Shown here piece after piece: positions 34,154 through 44,343 of a stretch of DNA of 64,000 nt. This stretch comes from Puteibacter caeruleilacunae (GTDB lineage Bacteria; Bacteroidota; Bacteroidia; Bacteroidales; Prolixibacteraceae): NCBI GenBank assembly GCA_005217565.1, contig SJCO01000007.1:186001-250000 (forward strand). The letters run 5' to 3'. The notes below the pieces were generated by a model. That model worked only from the letters and a program-made list of their open reading frames with translations. It did not search any database and was not told where the DNA came from. A program made the position numbers and the translations under genes. The first letter of the stretch is position 1. Every line of letters starts with the position of its first letter.

Positions 34154-36667
34154 ATGAAAAAAAATGTAATCTTAGGTTTGCTAATTCTAATTGGATGCCC
34201 AATCTTTTCGTTGGCCCAAAAAGCAAACTTAACAGGGGTAGTAATCGATAAAGATAGTGGCTTTGCTATTTCAGGAGCCAATATTGTTATCGATAAAGCT
34301 GGGAATGGAACACTTTCAGATGTTGAAGGGAGCTTCAATTTTTCCCAGTTAGAAATGGGAAAACATGTCCTAACAATTTCATATGTTGGATATGAAAAGC
34401 AACGTAAAAGTATTGATCTTCAGGGAGGAGAAGTGTCGGTAGAGATCAAGTTGCAAAAGTCAATCACTATGCTTGGAGATGTCGATATCTCGCGAGATGT
34501 TAGTCGTGAAGCCGAAAGTATTCTGAAAATTCCTGCACTAATGAAAGATATTCCAATGACTACATCAAAGGTAGATAACGACTTGCTTGAACAAACTCAG
34601 ACTGGTCATATTGGTGGTGCATTAAAGTATACTACGGGTGTGAAACCAATGGTAAACTATGGTGGTTTCCAGACGTTTACAATGAGAGGCTTTGGAGCAC
34701 CAGTAATCATGTTAGATGGAGCAAGAGATGAACGTATGAACTTTTCAAACAGCGCACCTCTTACTTCACTTGCTTCAGTTGAACGTATTGAATATTTGAA
34801 AGGACCAGCATCGGTATTGTACGGACACTCAGCTGTAGGAGGAATCATTAATGTTGTACGCAAACAGCCTAGCAACGAGTTTAAAGGAAAAGCATCTGTA
34901 ACTTATGGAAGCTGGGAGACTAAAAAGACTGCAATAGGATTTGGAAATAAAATCAATGACAAACTATGCTATCGCTTGGATGTATCAACTTCAGATACTA
35001 AAGGATGGCGTGATGCTGCGGATAAAACCTTGAATGGTTACCTTGCATTAAACTATGAATTAAACGACAATAATATCTTCGAGTTCCGCTTAGGAGGTAA
35101 TGATGATACCTATGGAACTGAAACAGGTCTTCCTGCTGTAAAAAGCAATATCTATCTCAAAAACGGTAAAGAAGTTTACGAAGCAGGTGAGTTACCAACC
35201 ACTTTCAAGCTCGATCAACGTTACAATGATCCAGGCGATTTTCTAGATCATGAGAATATCAATACATCGTTGAAATATATTCATCTTTTCAGTGAAAATT
35301 CAAAACTTCAGGTACATGCAACATATACCGATGATTTGATTGATTATTTCTCAACAGAGGAACTTAGTTACCTAACTTCTAATGATCCTATTTACGATAC
35401 CTATTACCGTAAAGGAGAAGATAAGGTTTATATTTGTCTGGATACGCTACAACGTACGTTCCCATTAAGATTCTCTCACGAGACCAAATCATTCCAGAAT
35501 TACATCGATTATTCAACTCAATTTGAATTAGGAAGCACCAAACACAAAGTGAATGCTGGTCACTATTTTGCAAACATCGATCGTACAAGCTTCAAAGGCT
35601 ATAAAGTTGGAACTGATGTTACAGGAGATGGATTATTTGCAAAGATTTCAGTTGTTGATCCTGTATTAAACCAAGGAGCATTACAGACAAAATTCTCGGC
35701 AACTAGTATTTATGACGAACGTGTTCATGGTCTTTATCTACAAGACTTAGTAGAAGTATCAGAAAAGATCAACCTTATGGGGGCTGTTCGTTACGATCAT
35801 TTCCGCATGGAATATAAGAAATCGGGTATCTCTACGGGTCGACATAAAACCAATATCGAGCCACAAGGAAAGATTAAAAATAAGGCATGGACTTATCGAT
35901 TTGGAGCAGTTTATAAACCAATTGAAGACTTATCAGTATATGCATCATATGCTAACTTCTTTAAACCCAAACGATCTGTTTATAACAGCACATATATCTA
36001 TCTTAACAGCAACGGTAATGAGTTCCAACCAGCCGATGGAAAAGAAGTATTTAAACCAGAAGATGGTTACCAGTTAGAGTCTGGTTTTAAATATGATTTA
36101 AACAGCAAGCTTCAGGTTAATGGTTCTGTTTACTACATTAAGAAAAACAACATTGTTGAGTATCTTGGTGAATCAGATGACGACAGACGTATTTATGCAC
36201 AGGTAGGTGTTGTTGACTCAAAAGGTTTCGATCTAGATGTAAATTACCATCCATTAAAGACACTAAGTATTCTTGCTGGATATAGCTATAATGAGGCTAA
36301 GTACAAGGAATTCTCAAGTAACGATTACACGAATTCAAAAGAGGGTAACGACATGAGAAACAATCCTAAGAATCAATTCTTTTCATGGGCTTACTACACT
36401 GTACCAAAAGGTGTTTTCCAGAATGTAGACCTTGGTTTTGGAGCTAATTATACCGACAAGTTATTTACAAACTCGTCGAACTCTTATGAGTTACCTTCAT
36501 ACTGGATGTTTGATGCTGCAATTGGTTATAAAAAAGATAAAGTATACACGAAGTTAAAGGTGAACAACATCCTGGATAAAGATCACTTTGTAAGCTCGGT
36601 ATATTCTAGTCAATACATTCCAGGTCGCGAGCGTAACTTTTTGCTTACTGTAGGATTGAAATTCTAG
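34154..36667 (+). CDS. TonB-dependent siderophore-type receptor under a cobalamin riboswitch
   Basis: An 837-residue outer-membrane receptor from the ATG at 34154, which starts the signal peptide (MKKNVILGLLILIG, cleavage near LAQ); an in-frame ATG at 34124 adds ten residues ahead of it. A carboxypeptidase-like regulatory domain (about 27-110) precedes the plug (about 120-250, with MRGFGAPVIMLDG and GPASVLYGHSAVGGIINVV) and the barrel, ending in F. The plug resembles ferric-siderophore receptors of the FhuA group rather than BtuB. The cobalamin riboswitch upstream and a PepSY gene downstream make its true ligand an open question: corrinoid or iron chelate. Confidence 0.88.
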   Translation: MKKNVILGLLILIGCPIFSLAQKANLTGVVIDKDSGFAISGANIVIDKAGNGTLSDVEGSFNFSQLEMGKHVLTISYVGYEKQRKSIDLQGGEVSVEIKLQKSITMLGDVDISRDVSREAESILKIPALMKDIPMTTSKVDNDLLEQTQTGHIGGALKYTTGVKPMVNYGGFQTFTMRGFGAPVIMLDGARDERMNFSNSAPLTSLASVERIEYLKGPASVLYGHSAVGGIINVVRKQPSNEFKGKASVTYGSWETKKTAIGFGNKINDKLCYRLDVSTSDTKGWRDAADKTLNGYLALNYELNDNNIFEFRLGGNDDTYGTETGLPAVKSNIYLKNGKEVYEAGELPTTFKLDQRYNDPGDFLDHENINTSLKYIHLFSENSKLQVHATYTDDLIDYFSTEELSYLTSNDPIYDTYYRKGEDKVYICLDTLQRTFPLRFSHETKSFQNYIDYSTQFELGSTKHKVNAGHYFANIDRTSFKGYKVGTDVTGDGLFAKISVVDPVLNQGALQTKFSATSIYDERVHGLYLQDLVEVSEKINLMGAVRYDHFRMEYKKSGISTGRHKTNIEPQGKIKNKAWTYRFGAVYKPIEDLSVYASYANFFKPKRSVYNSTYIYLNSNGNEFQPADGKEVFKPEDGYQLESGFKYDLNSKLQVNGSVYYIKKNNIVEYLGESDDDRRIYAQVGVVDSKGFDLDVNYHPLKTLSILAGYSYNEAKYKEFSSNDYTNSKEGNDMRNNPKNQFFSWAYYTVPKGVFQNVDLGFGANYTDKLFTNSSNSYELPSYWMFDAAIGYKKDKVYTKLKVNNILDKDHFVSSVYSSQYIPGRERNFLLTVGLKF

Positions 36668-36719
36668 ATTTCATTAAGCCAAATTTTTGGTAATTAGTGA
36701 TAGTTCAAATTTTCGGTCA

Positions 36720-36750
36720 GGTTCCCCGATTCATCTCGGGGAACCTTTTT
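36720..36750 (+). terminator. Strong terminator between receptor and PepSY gene
   Basis: GGTTCCCCGA and TCGGGGAACC form a perfect 10-base stem with TTTTT after it. It lies between the receptor and the next gene of the same direction, so read-through would be partial. Confidence 0.85.
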
Positions 36751-36770
36751 AAGATTTAAACCATAACATT

Positions 36771-38228
36771 TTGAAAACAATTAAAATCATTTTCATACAA
36801 CTCCACAAGATAACCGGCTCTATTCTGAGTATCCTCTTTTTAGTATGGTTCGTTTCAGGAATCGTACTTATCTTTGAAGGTTTCCCTCATGCCGATAAAG
36901 AACAAAACTTCCATAATCTAACACCTTTTACAGCTCAACAATTCACTACTATCAAACCTCCATTACAGTCATGGAAGGGTAGGGTAAATCTTGAAATGTG
37001 CGATGGCAAACCGATCTATAGAAATTACACTAAAGATGGGAAGCAATGCATTTTTGATGCGAAAACCCTAACAACTATTGATACTTTTTCTGAAGACTAT
37101 GCCCGTCGCCTGGTTTCAGCAACAATAAAAGCCCCTATTGAGAAGATTGAAATAATAAATGACTTTGATAGCTGGATTCCCTGGTCGCATTTTGAGGCGT
37201 ACTTCCCAATCTTAAAATGTTACATGAACGATTCAAAACATACCATTTTATATGTATCGCAAAAAACTGGAGAGATTGTGCAGGAAACAAACCGGGCAAA
37301 ACGTTGGGCTGCTCGTTGTGGAGCCATTCCACATTGGATCTATTTTAAGCAAATCAGACTCCAAAGAGGATTATGGATTGACTTGGTAATTTGGCTTTCG
37401 TTTATCGGTATTATTGCAAGTATTACAGGTATTGTTGTTGGCTTTATTCGCCAGAAAAGAGGTAAAGGAATTACTCCATACAAAAAGCCGATGTATAAGT
37501 GGCATCATATTACAGGTTATATTTTCGGTGTTTTCGTTTTTACGTTTATCCTAAGTGGATTCTTTTCTCTAGCAAGGATTCCTAATTGGATGGTATTTGT
37601 TTCAGAAGATCAGCAGCCTTCTATCAGTTGGAATCAACCAACCGATATGTCTATGCATTCAACTGTAGCTCCTGCTAAAATATGGGATGCACTAAAAACC
37701 AAAAACAACATTAGAAAGATCACTTGGAAATCTATTCACAACCAACCTTGCTTCTTTGTATATGGCAACGATTATAAAGTTCCAGAGGTATATGTTATGA
37801 AGGATGATTCAATCTATCAGAAACCACTATTGACAAAAACAACAGTGGAAAACCTTGCGAATAGATACCTAAATGGTCAGCCATATGAGCTTTGCGTGCA
37901 AAATAAGTATGATAACTACTATAACAGCACCTCTAAGCGCTTTTTACCATTGCCAGTGTATAAACTCAAAATCGATAATGAAGCACAAACATGGCTTTAT
38001 ATTGATCCCAAAACAGGCGAGGAAATAAGACGTTATTCAAAGAATAATCGCCTCCAACGATGGCTGTATCAAGGATTACATAAATTCAACCTAAAATGGT
38101 TCGACAGCTCTACTGATTGGCTTCGAAAACTACTTCTAATTCTCCTCTCATTAGGAGGAATTGTTGTTAGTGTTACAGGAGTATGGCTCAGTGTAATTTG
38201 GATCAAGAGAGTAGGGAAGAAAAATTAG
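36771..38228 (+). CDS. PepSY-associated membrane protein (TTG start)
   Basis: A 485-residue protein of the PepSY-associated transmembrane family, found next to siderophore receptors and suspected of reducing ferric chelates. Helices lie near residues 10-30, 205-230, 245-270 and 450-475, with periplasmic PepSY-like parts between them. Histidines in the membrane segments (LHKITG near 12, WHHITGY near 243, LHKFN near 442) could ligate haem. The start is TTG at 36771; no upstream or nearby ATG fits the frame. It lies 104 bases after the receptor, past a strong terminator, and probably works with it. Confidence 0.82.
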   Translation: MKTIKIIFIQLHKITGSILSILFLVWFVSGIVLIFEGFPHADKEQNFHNLTPFTAQQFTTIKPPLQSWKGRVNLEMCDGKPIYRNYTKDGKQCIFDAKTLTTIDTFSEDYARRLVSATIKAPIEKIEIINDFDSWIPWSHFEAYFPILKCYMNDSKHTILYVSQKTGEIVQETNRAKRWAARCGAIPHWIYFKQIRLQRGLWIDLVIWLSFIGIIASITGIVVGFIRQKRGKGITPYKKPMYKWHHITGYIFGVFVFTFILSGFFSLARIPNWMVFVSEDQQPSISWNQPTDMSMHSTVAPAKIWDALKTKNNIRKITWKSIHNQPCFFVYGNDYKVPEVYVMKDDSIYQKPLLTKTTVENLANRYLNGQPYELCVQNKYDNYYNSTSKRFLPLPVYKLKIDNEAQTWLYIDPKTGEEIRRYSKNNRLQRWLYQGLHKFNLKWFDSSTDWLRKLLLILLSLGGIVVSVTGVWLSVIWIKRVGKKN

Positions 38229-38234
38229 AAAATG

Positions 38235-38272
38235 AAACGGGCTTTGGAATCATTACTCCAAAGCCCGTTTTT
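38235..38272. terminator. Bidirectional terminator
   Basis: AAACGGGCTTTGGA and TCCAAAGCCCGTTT are perfect 14-base arms followed by TT, between the PepSY gene and the opposing 1670-residue gene. Confidence 0.85.
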
Positions 38273-38290
38273 CATTCAATAGAAATATAC

Positions 38291-41200
38291 TTAACTAATT
38301 TGTGTTAGTATTGTTGGATCTTTTATTGTTTGATCTTTAGCCAGCAATAATACCTTCGACATGATCTCTGCTGTTTTGGGATCTTCATCCATAAAAGGCA
38401 AAAATAGTCTTCCTCGCTGCTGTGAATGTACCGGAATGATCGATAGTGCAGATCCAGCCACTTTATGACAGATACCACTTCCAAGATGCACAGAATAATC
38501 GCCCAATTCACCCTTAACCTTCGCATGATTGTCACTTAGACTAACGTTCTTAAGTTTAAACAAGCGACACGTTTCTTCAACGATCACTTTTCGCAGTTCT
38601 ATTGACGACTGACTGGCTTCAGGATCTGTTTCTCCAACATGAGCAACACTTACTACAAGATCAATATCTCTCATTGTTTCAGAGAACAATCGACTGTCCA
38701 ATTTCTCGAAAGGTATTCGCTCGTTCTTCTCACGATCAATAAACTCAACTGTTTCAATTGTTGGCGCTTCAACATCAGCAGGAGAGAACCAATCGGCCAT
38801 GGCAAACATCCTGGCAATACAATTCTGCTTGTGATGTACTTTTTGCAGACCTTCTTCGTAATCAACCGACCATTGTTGTCCTTTCAATAAGGCAACTGCT
38901 TTTCGAGGTTGTATTTGATGACCAGCATAACGACGTGATACTGATTGCTCATCTAATTCATCAGGTGTTGGAACGTAAAGTTCGCGAAACACCTGCTTAA
39001 ATGGCTGAACCACCTTGTTTGAGAAGAAATACTTCTGGTAATCAGACCAAACTTTCGAATGATATAAATCGGTACAATGAGCAATGCAAATATCTCCATC
39101 AGACCCCTGAACTTGCTCATCGAAAGAAACAAGATTCCCATCTTGCCAAAAGCCAAAATGATTGTTATCTGTAAGTACTAACTTCTGTAGCATAGGCGAA
39201 ACCACAGGATGAGTCATTAAGTTCTCTATCTCAGAGCGACTAAACTGATCGCCATTAATCATTGCCTGTTCCAGGCTCTTTCTTGTTCTCCTGTATTGTT
39301 CGCGTAAGGTTTTGTTATAAGCCTTCAGCTCTATTACTTGTTTATGTTTACGTAATTTGGCAGGAATGGCCTTCAATTTTTTCTCATTCTTAAACGCAAT
39401 AACCGACGATTTACCATGACTGTCAATAACAAGTTGAATCAAACAGTCGTCCACTTTTACATCCCCAGCATTATTTACAATTTCCTGCGCTTCTTTGCTC
39501 TCCATGGCCCATTGTAATCGAATAGGATCAGGATATCCAGCAGTTCGTGCAAGGTTTTCCAAAGCAATGCGTACTGCAGTGCCCTCACTTGCTTGTCGCT
39601 GTGCTCCAAATTGTTTACTCTCTTTCTTAAACTTTTGCAAGAACTGGTACCTCTTCAGAACATCTTTATCTGGATTGGCTTTACTCAATGGGACCAGACC
39701 ATATACACGCAGATAATCCTGGTTTCGCGACTTATTGATACGCTCGGTAATTTCTGTGATCTTTGTATTTTTTAATATCACATCAGCATATAGCATTGCT
39801 CGCTTGTGACCATTCCCATCAGAGATGTATTTGGCTGAATCATAAAGCTTTTTCCATTTCGCCTTACCTAGTACCTTATAGGTGCTATTAAACCAATTTA
39901 CATCAACAGCTCCATCGTTAAAATCTACAATCTGAAGGGCCGAATATTTACTGATCTCAGAAACTGTTTGTACATCGTTGTAACCGTTTGTGTGAGCATG
40001 CAACCACCATACAGCCGATTCCATCTCATCCCAGTCTAGATATTTTGAGACAAAAGGTAACCATTGCGGAGAGTACGTGGCCGCCTCACACAATCGCATA
40101 TCAGTAATCTGAGCCTCTTTTACCTTTTCATTGAAGGTTTCTTGTTCCTCGGTCTTACAAGGATAACAACGCTTTAAAAGGGTACTTAAAATCTCTTTTT
40201 TGTTGTACTCATGATTCCCATAGGAATAGATATATCCGCAATGTATTGTATCCTTACCAAGTGCTTTCAATAATAAGACGAAATTATTGATACCATACAA
40301 TCGGTTGATACTTTGTGCATGCCTACTTACTACAGTTGAAGAATCACCTCTAATTAGCTCTATTTCAAGAATCCTATCTCTGGCTTGATCTAACATCTCC
40401 TGCAGAAAATCAAACTCAGCAAGAATGTCATACTGATTAGGCTTAGGTTTCTCCGACAAAGTATTTATTGCATCGGTATGGAAAACTCGCCACATTAAAG
40501 TATCCCTATCAATTAACCTCAAATGATAAGCCCGAGCATAATCGTAAAGCTCAGGGAAATACTTATGCTGTACTTTTTCATGATGATTAAGAAAAACATA
40601 CTGTGACAGATTCCAATAGGTCTCGAATTGTTTATCTGTCATTGAGTGCTTATACCCCTGATATTTATTCCATGTGATGGTGATATAGGTAACATCCCGC
40701 CATGTTTTTATCTCTGTATTCCATTCACTTTTAATCTCTTTATAAGCTTTAAGGGTTCTTGTGTTAATAGGCTCAATAATATGCTTGAGCATATCTGATA
40801 AAAAATCAATAGCCTCCTCATAAGGATATCTTTCTTCAAGATTGGTTAGAATCCTGAAAATTGGATTTTGCCAGGTATATTCACCTATTTTAGGAACAAC
40901 AGGTTTAAAGAAATACTTCCGACTGGTATTTAGGAAATCAAAAGTGTTTCTTGACTCATATTCCGAAGGTAAGGCATCCAGATTGAGGTTAAGCAGAAAG
41001 ATATCTCGCGTGTCTAATCCCGATTTCTCATACCATTCTTGCCATAACTCATGAAGAGGGTAGTTGCAGAATTTCTCTTCTGTAGTCATTCCCGCCGTAT
41101 CTCGTTTTAATGGCGCAAATTCATTGCCTAGAAGACTCGTTGAAATATTGTTATCCCATCCTTCATGCTTGTATTCATATTCCTGGTTCTCAAGAATTAG

Positions 41201-43303
41201 TTTGCCCAGTTTTGATATACAACTATTGATATGATCCTCAGAACAAGTTAAGCCATATTTATTGCTTGATGTAGCATCATTGTATACACCTTCTCTGGTA
41301 CGATCGAATGCCATAAAGCAGAAAACCTTCTCAGGAGTGAATAACCCATACCCATTATCTGAGCTATAATCCTGTACTTTACTCGATTCCTCACGTAATC
41401 CAGAAAGTATCAATTCTTCTTTGCTCGTAATTGATGGTCTATCAGCAAATTCATCGACCTTTTTGTTCAACCAACGTCCAGCGCCTGCGCCATTCTTCTT
41501 GAGCCACAGTAAAAGATCGAGACCAGCTAATCGTTGCTCTGCATTTTTAGCCTCCAGTAAACGTTCCGCACTCTTTTTTACTTGATTTTGTCCTTGTTTA
41601 GTAATCAGCTCCAATACCGATTTTCTGAAATCTGCACTTTTGCGTGTAAGCAAATCTTCAAATACCTGAATTTCTTCATATGAGATATTAGCATCGGCCA
41701 AAGCCTTTATAGCAGTACTCCTGATCGTTTCTGATCTATCTTTCAATATTGAAAAAGCAAAATCACGCTTTTTCTTGCTTAATCCTACCAAACTTATCGG
41801 TTTGGTATCATTATAATATCCATAGTAGTCGGGTAAAATCAAACGTGTAACCTTTTCTCGATGCATCAACGCCAAGCTATCAAAGTAGGGTGTGATTAAA
41901 TCCATATCCTTAACCTTATCTAGGTCAATAAGATTAATCATCAAATCGAGAACCAATTCTTTTCCATATTTAAAGGTTAGCCAAGAAAATATCCTTGGTT
42001 TCGATTTGGTCGTTTTCTTTGGGAAATTCTCTAACCTGCCTTCTAATATTCTGAATAGTTCATGCTTATGGTTTCTGTTTAACAGATTGATGAAGTTTCC
42101 TTCATTAACCAAATCAATGGCCTGACAAGCAACCACTCGATCATCATGCTCAAGGTATGAATAGCCATATTTTATTGAGAATGAAGAAATACCAACTTGT
42201 GATATGAAAAACAATGCCAATGAAATCTTTTCCTGATTCCCCTGCAAAACCTTATCTAAAAGTGGAGGACATTCTTTTACATCAAAAACTCCCTGGGCCC
42301 AAAGTGCCATATACACAACTGCATTATCGTCGCTTTCAACAGCTGCTTCAATACTCGACGGATCAGAAAGAAATTGATCAGCCAACTCTAAAAGACGCTT
42401 TACAGTGGCCTCTTTCTCTGATTCCCAGCCAAAACCAGCCCAAACATCGATGGCCCTAACAACCGATGAGAATCGGGTAAGCTTATTATCAAGAATTACT
42501 TTGATCATGTGTTTCAAAGCTCCCAACGAAGTTTCATCAAGACATTCCAGAATCGTTTGTCGCAATCCTTCCTGCCGCTGTGCACTAAGCAACAATTTCT
42601 CTACCGCAATCCAGCACTCCTGATTCTCAGACAATAACATTGCCTTAATGATTGTGCGACTAGGCTTAGCTATATCATGACGACCATAAATTGTATCAAG
42701 ACAAAGTTCAGTAATGGTTTTATCTCCAGCATCAATGGCCGCTGCCAACACAAAACAATGATTCGTTGTAACAACTGTATTTGAATGTATTGCGTATTCC
42801 TCCAGACTTAATTCATAATTACTTTCGTAAATCAGTTCAATAATAAAATTCAGCTGACGGGTAAAGTTAATTTCATGAAGCTGTTTACTTCTAAATGATC
42901 TCCTTGAGTAGCCTGCCTGATACATAAAACATGGCAATTTATCCCATGCTTGCTTTACAAATTCAGCCATTCTTTCGCCAAAGAGATATGTCAATAGAGG
43001 AAAACGTTTATCATTCCAGAAATCCTTACCAGTTGCTATTCTCTGCAGGGCATTATATCGTGAAGTGTTTTGCTCAACATAACTACGTCCCCAGTGATGA
43101 TACTCTGTTCTATCGGAGTACTCTGCAATCTTGTTAAGGAGTAGGAGGCCTAAGTAGGCATTACTTTTTGAAAGTCTATCCTTACTATTAAACACTCTTA
43201 ATAGGTTAGATGTATTACTGTTAAATCTTCTGAGAGAATTGATTAACTCTAGTGGATGATTCTTAATCTGTTTTTCTGAAAGTGCTTGTTTAGTTGTACT
43301 CAT
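38291..43303 (-). CDS. Giant DUF4132/DUF5724-family (MolR-like) protein
   Basis: A 1670-residue cytoplasmic protein without signal or membrane segments. The N-terminal 700 residues are helical and HEAT-like. The region around residues 1200-1440 matches DUF4132, with the segment from LMTHPVVSPMLQKLVL to VVQPFKQVFRELYVPTPDE. A final domain (about 1520-1670, including HLGSGICHKVAGSALSIIPVHSQQRGRLFLPF) is the tail usual in such proteins. Relatives include E. coli YehI/MolR, of no proven function. It is the last and largest gene of a five-gene unit with rtcB and prfH, starting 12 bases after the 140-residue gene. Confidence 0.75.
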   Translation of the reverse strand: MSTTKQALSEKQIKNHPLELINSLRRFNSNTSNLLRVFNSKDRLSKSNAYLGLLLLNKIAEYSDRTEYHHWGRSYVEQNTSRYNALQRIATGKDFWNDKRFPLLTYLFGERMAEFVKQAWDKLPCFMYQAGYSRRSFRSKQLHEINFTRQLNFIIELIYESNYELSLEEYAIHSNTVVTTNHCFVLAAAIDAGDKTITELCLDTIYGRHDIAKPSRTIIKAMLLSENQECWIAVEKLLLSAQRQEGLRQTILECLDETSLGALKHMIKVILDNKLTRFSSVVRAIDVWAGFGWESEKEATVKRLLELADQFLSDPSSIEAAVESDDNAVVYMALWAQGVFDVKECPPLLDKVLQGNQEKISLALFFISQVGISSFSIKYGYSYLEHDDRVVACQAIDLVNEGNFINLLNRNHKHELFRILEGRLENFPKKTTKSKPRIFSWLTFKYGKELVLDLMINLIDLDKVKDMDLITPYFDSLALMHREKVTRLILPDYYGYYNDTKPISLVGLSKKKRDFAFSILKDRSETIRSTAIKALADANISYEEIQVFEDLLTRKSADFRKSVLELITKQGQNQVKKSAERLLEAKNAEQRLAGLDLLLWLKKNGAGAGRWLNKKVDEFADRPSITSKEELILSGLREESSKVQDYSSDNGYGLFTPEKVFCFMAFDRTREGVYNDATSSNKYGLTCSEDHINSCISKLGKLILENQEYEYKHEGWDNNISTSLLGNEFAPLKRDTAGMTTEEKFCNYPLHELWQEWYEKSGLDTRDIFLLNLNLDALPSEYESRNTFDFLNTSRKYFFKPVVPKIGEYTWQNPIFRILTNLEERYPYEEAIDFLSDMLKHIIEPINTRTLKAYKEIKSEWNTEIKTWRDVTYITITWNKYQGYKHSMTDKQFETYWNLSQYVFLNHHEKVQHKYFPELYDYARAYHLRLIDRDTLMWRVFHTDAINTLSEKPKPNQYDILAEFDFLQEMLDQARDRILEIELIRGDSSTVVSRHAQSINRLYGINNFVLLLKALGKDTIHCGYIYSYGNHEYNKKEILSTLLKRCYPCKTEEQETFNEKVKEAQITDMRLCEAATYSPQWLPFVSKYLDWDEMESAVWWLHAHTNGYNDVQTVSEISKYSALQIVDFNDGAVDVNWFNSTYKVLGKAKWKKLYDSAKYISDGNGHKRAMLYADVILKNTKITEITERINKSRNQDYLRVYGLVPLSKANPDKDVLKRYQFLQKFKKESKQFGAQRQASEGTAVRIALENLARTAGYPDPIRLQWAMESKEAQEIVNNAGDVKVDDCLIQLVIDSHGKSSVIAFKNEKKLKAIPAKLRKHKQVIELKAYNKTLREQYRRTRKSLEQAMINGDQFSRSEIENLMTHPVVSPMLQKLVLTDNNHFGFWQDGNLVSFDEQVQGSDGDICIAHCTDLYHSKVWSDYQKYFFSNKVVQPFKQVFRELYVPTPDELDEQSVSRRYAGHQIQPRKAVALLKGQQWSVDYEEGLQKVHHKQNCIARMFAMADWFSPADVEAPTIETVEFIDREKNERIPFEKLDSRLFSETMRDIDLVVSVAHVGETDPEASQSSIELRKVIVEETCRLFKLKNVSLSDNHAKVKGELGDYSVHLGSGICHKVAGSALSIIPVHSQQRGRLFLPFMDEDPKTAEIMSKVLLLAKDQTIKDPTILTQIS

Positions 43304-43315
43304 GTTTTGATGGGG

Positions 43316-43738
43316 TTAAAAGATTGTTCCTGTTAGAAAGCTAAGTTTTATGATGGATATTGAGGCCTCTTCTTTTAAGTTAAGACCAGCATTTAAGTCC
43401 TCTATTTGATCATCATTGATAAATATTGCAATTAATCCATCCTCAAACGCCTGAAAAACAGTACCTATGGCTTTCGATTGATCGGCCGTTGTGTCATTAT
43501 ATATTTCACCAAAACCAACTTTACCGGTTTGATTTGCCTGCGACATGGCTCCTTCACTTAAGAACTGAATAAATCCAGGTTGCTCTCTTTTTCGGTTATA
43601 CTCATCAACCTGATGAGCAACCAGGATTTCGAGGAATTCTTTCAATATTACTCGACTATTAATCTCAAGATCAATAGGGTGTTCTTTTAGGAATGGGCGT
43701 TTCTTTCCCAGCGATTTAAGGTTAAATAAAAGCTTCAT
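43316..43738 (-). CDS. Uncharacterised 140-residue protein in the rtcB-prfH operon
   Basis: A 140-residue protein I do not recognise. It begins MKLLFNLKSLGKKRPFL, has a helical part with LKEFLEILVAHQVDEYNRKRE (about 32-52), a polar middle with SEGAMSQANQTGKVGFGEIYND, and ends in beta strands (FINDDQIEDL, ISIIKLSFLTGTIF). No signal peptide, membrane segment or cysteine. It lies 64 bases after the TPR gene and 12 bases before the DUF4132-family gene, so it is probably a functional partner of the latter. Confidence 0.6.
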   Translation of the reverse strand: MKLLFNLKSLGKKRPFLKEHPIDLEINSRVILKEFLEILVAHQVDEYNRKREQPGFIQFLSEGAMSQANQTGKVGFGEIYNDTTADQSKAIGTVFQAFEDGLIAIFINDDQIEDLNAGLNLKEEASISIIKLSFLTGTIF

Positions 43739-43801
43739 TTTTTAAGGTTTGGAGAATTAATCTTCATTTCAAGTAAATTCGCGGTTATAAAAATAAATAA
43801 A

Positions 43802-44332
43802 TTATGCAGCCTTGTCCGACTCTTTACTATTTTTCTTTGCTGATTTTTCCACCATTTTCTTTTTCATCTTTACCCGCTTTATATCATCATTCAATTGGGT
43901 AATCCTTTCTTCATCATAGGCATCCAATAATGCCGCCTTATAAAGCTTCAATGCTTCCTTATATCGCTGTTGATGCTCCATAATTAATCCCTTGAGTCCA
44001 TTAATCTTAGAAATATCAATCCCCTTAATGCCTAGCGCATACTGGATAAGCTTCTCTGCTTTCTTATATTCTTTAAGTTTAATTAGCAACATGGTATAAT
44101 CCATACAAACATTCATGTTTTCAGGATCGTTAGCCAGCGCTATCAAAAAATACTCTTCAGCATCGTGGTAATTATTCAATTGCTCAAGACATAACTTGCC
44201 CATCAAATTGTTTGCACCTATGTGTTCCTTGTTGTGACTCAATGCATAGTGCAAATTCTCAATGGCTTCATCAAGACTGTATGGATATTGATCGAGTGCT
44301 TTTATGTAATATTTATCTGCTAATGTGTTCAT
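43802..44332 (-). CDS. TPR-repeat protein in the rtcB-prfH operon
   Basis: A 176-residue soluble protein of about four tetratricopeptide repeats, the clearest being ANNLMGKLCLEQLNNYHDAEEYFLIAL and LKGLIMEHQQRYKEALKLYKAALL. A Lys-rich C-terminal tail (KRVKMKKKMVEKSAKKNSKE) could bind RNA or acidic proteins. It starts 11 bases after prfH ends. TPR proteins are adaptors, so it may link PrfH/RtcB to the larger protein or to ribosomes; this is inference. Confidence 0.7.
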   Translation of the reverse strand: MNTLADKYYIKALDQYPYSLDEAIENLHYALSHNKEHIGANNLMGKLCLEQLNNYHDAEEYFLIALANDPENMNVCMDYTMLLIKLKEYKKAEKLIQYALGIKGIDISKINGLKGLIMEHQQRYKEALKLYKAALLDAYDEERITQLNDDIKRVKMKKKMVEKSAKKNSKESDKAA

Positions 44333-44343
44333 TTTTCTCTGTT

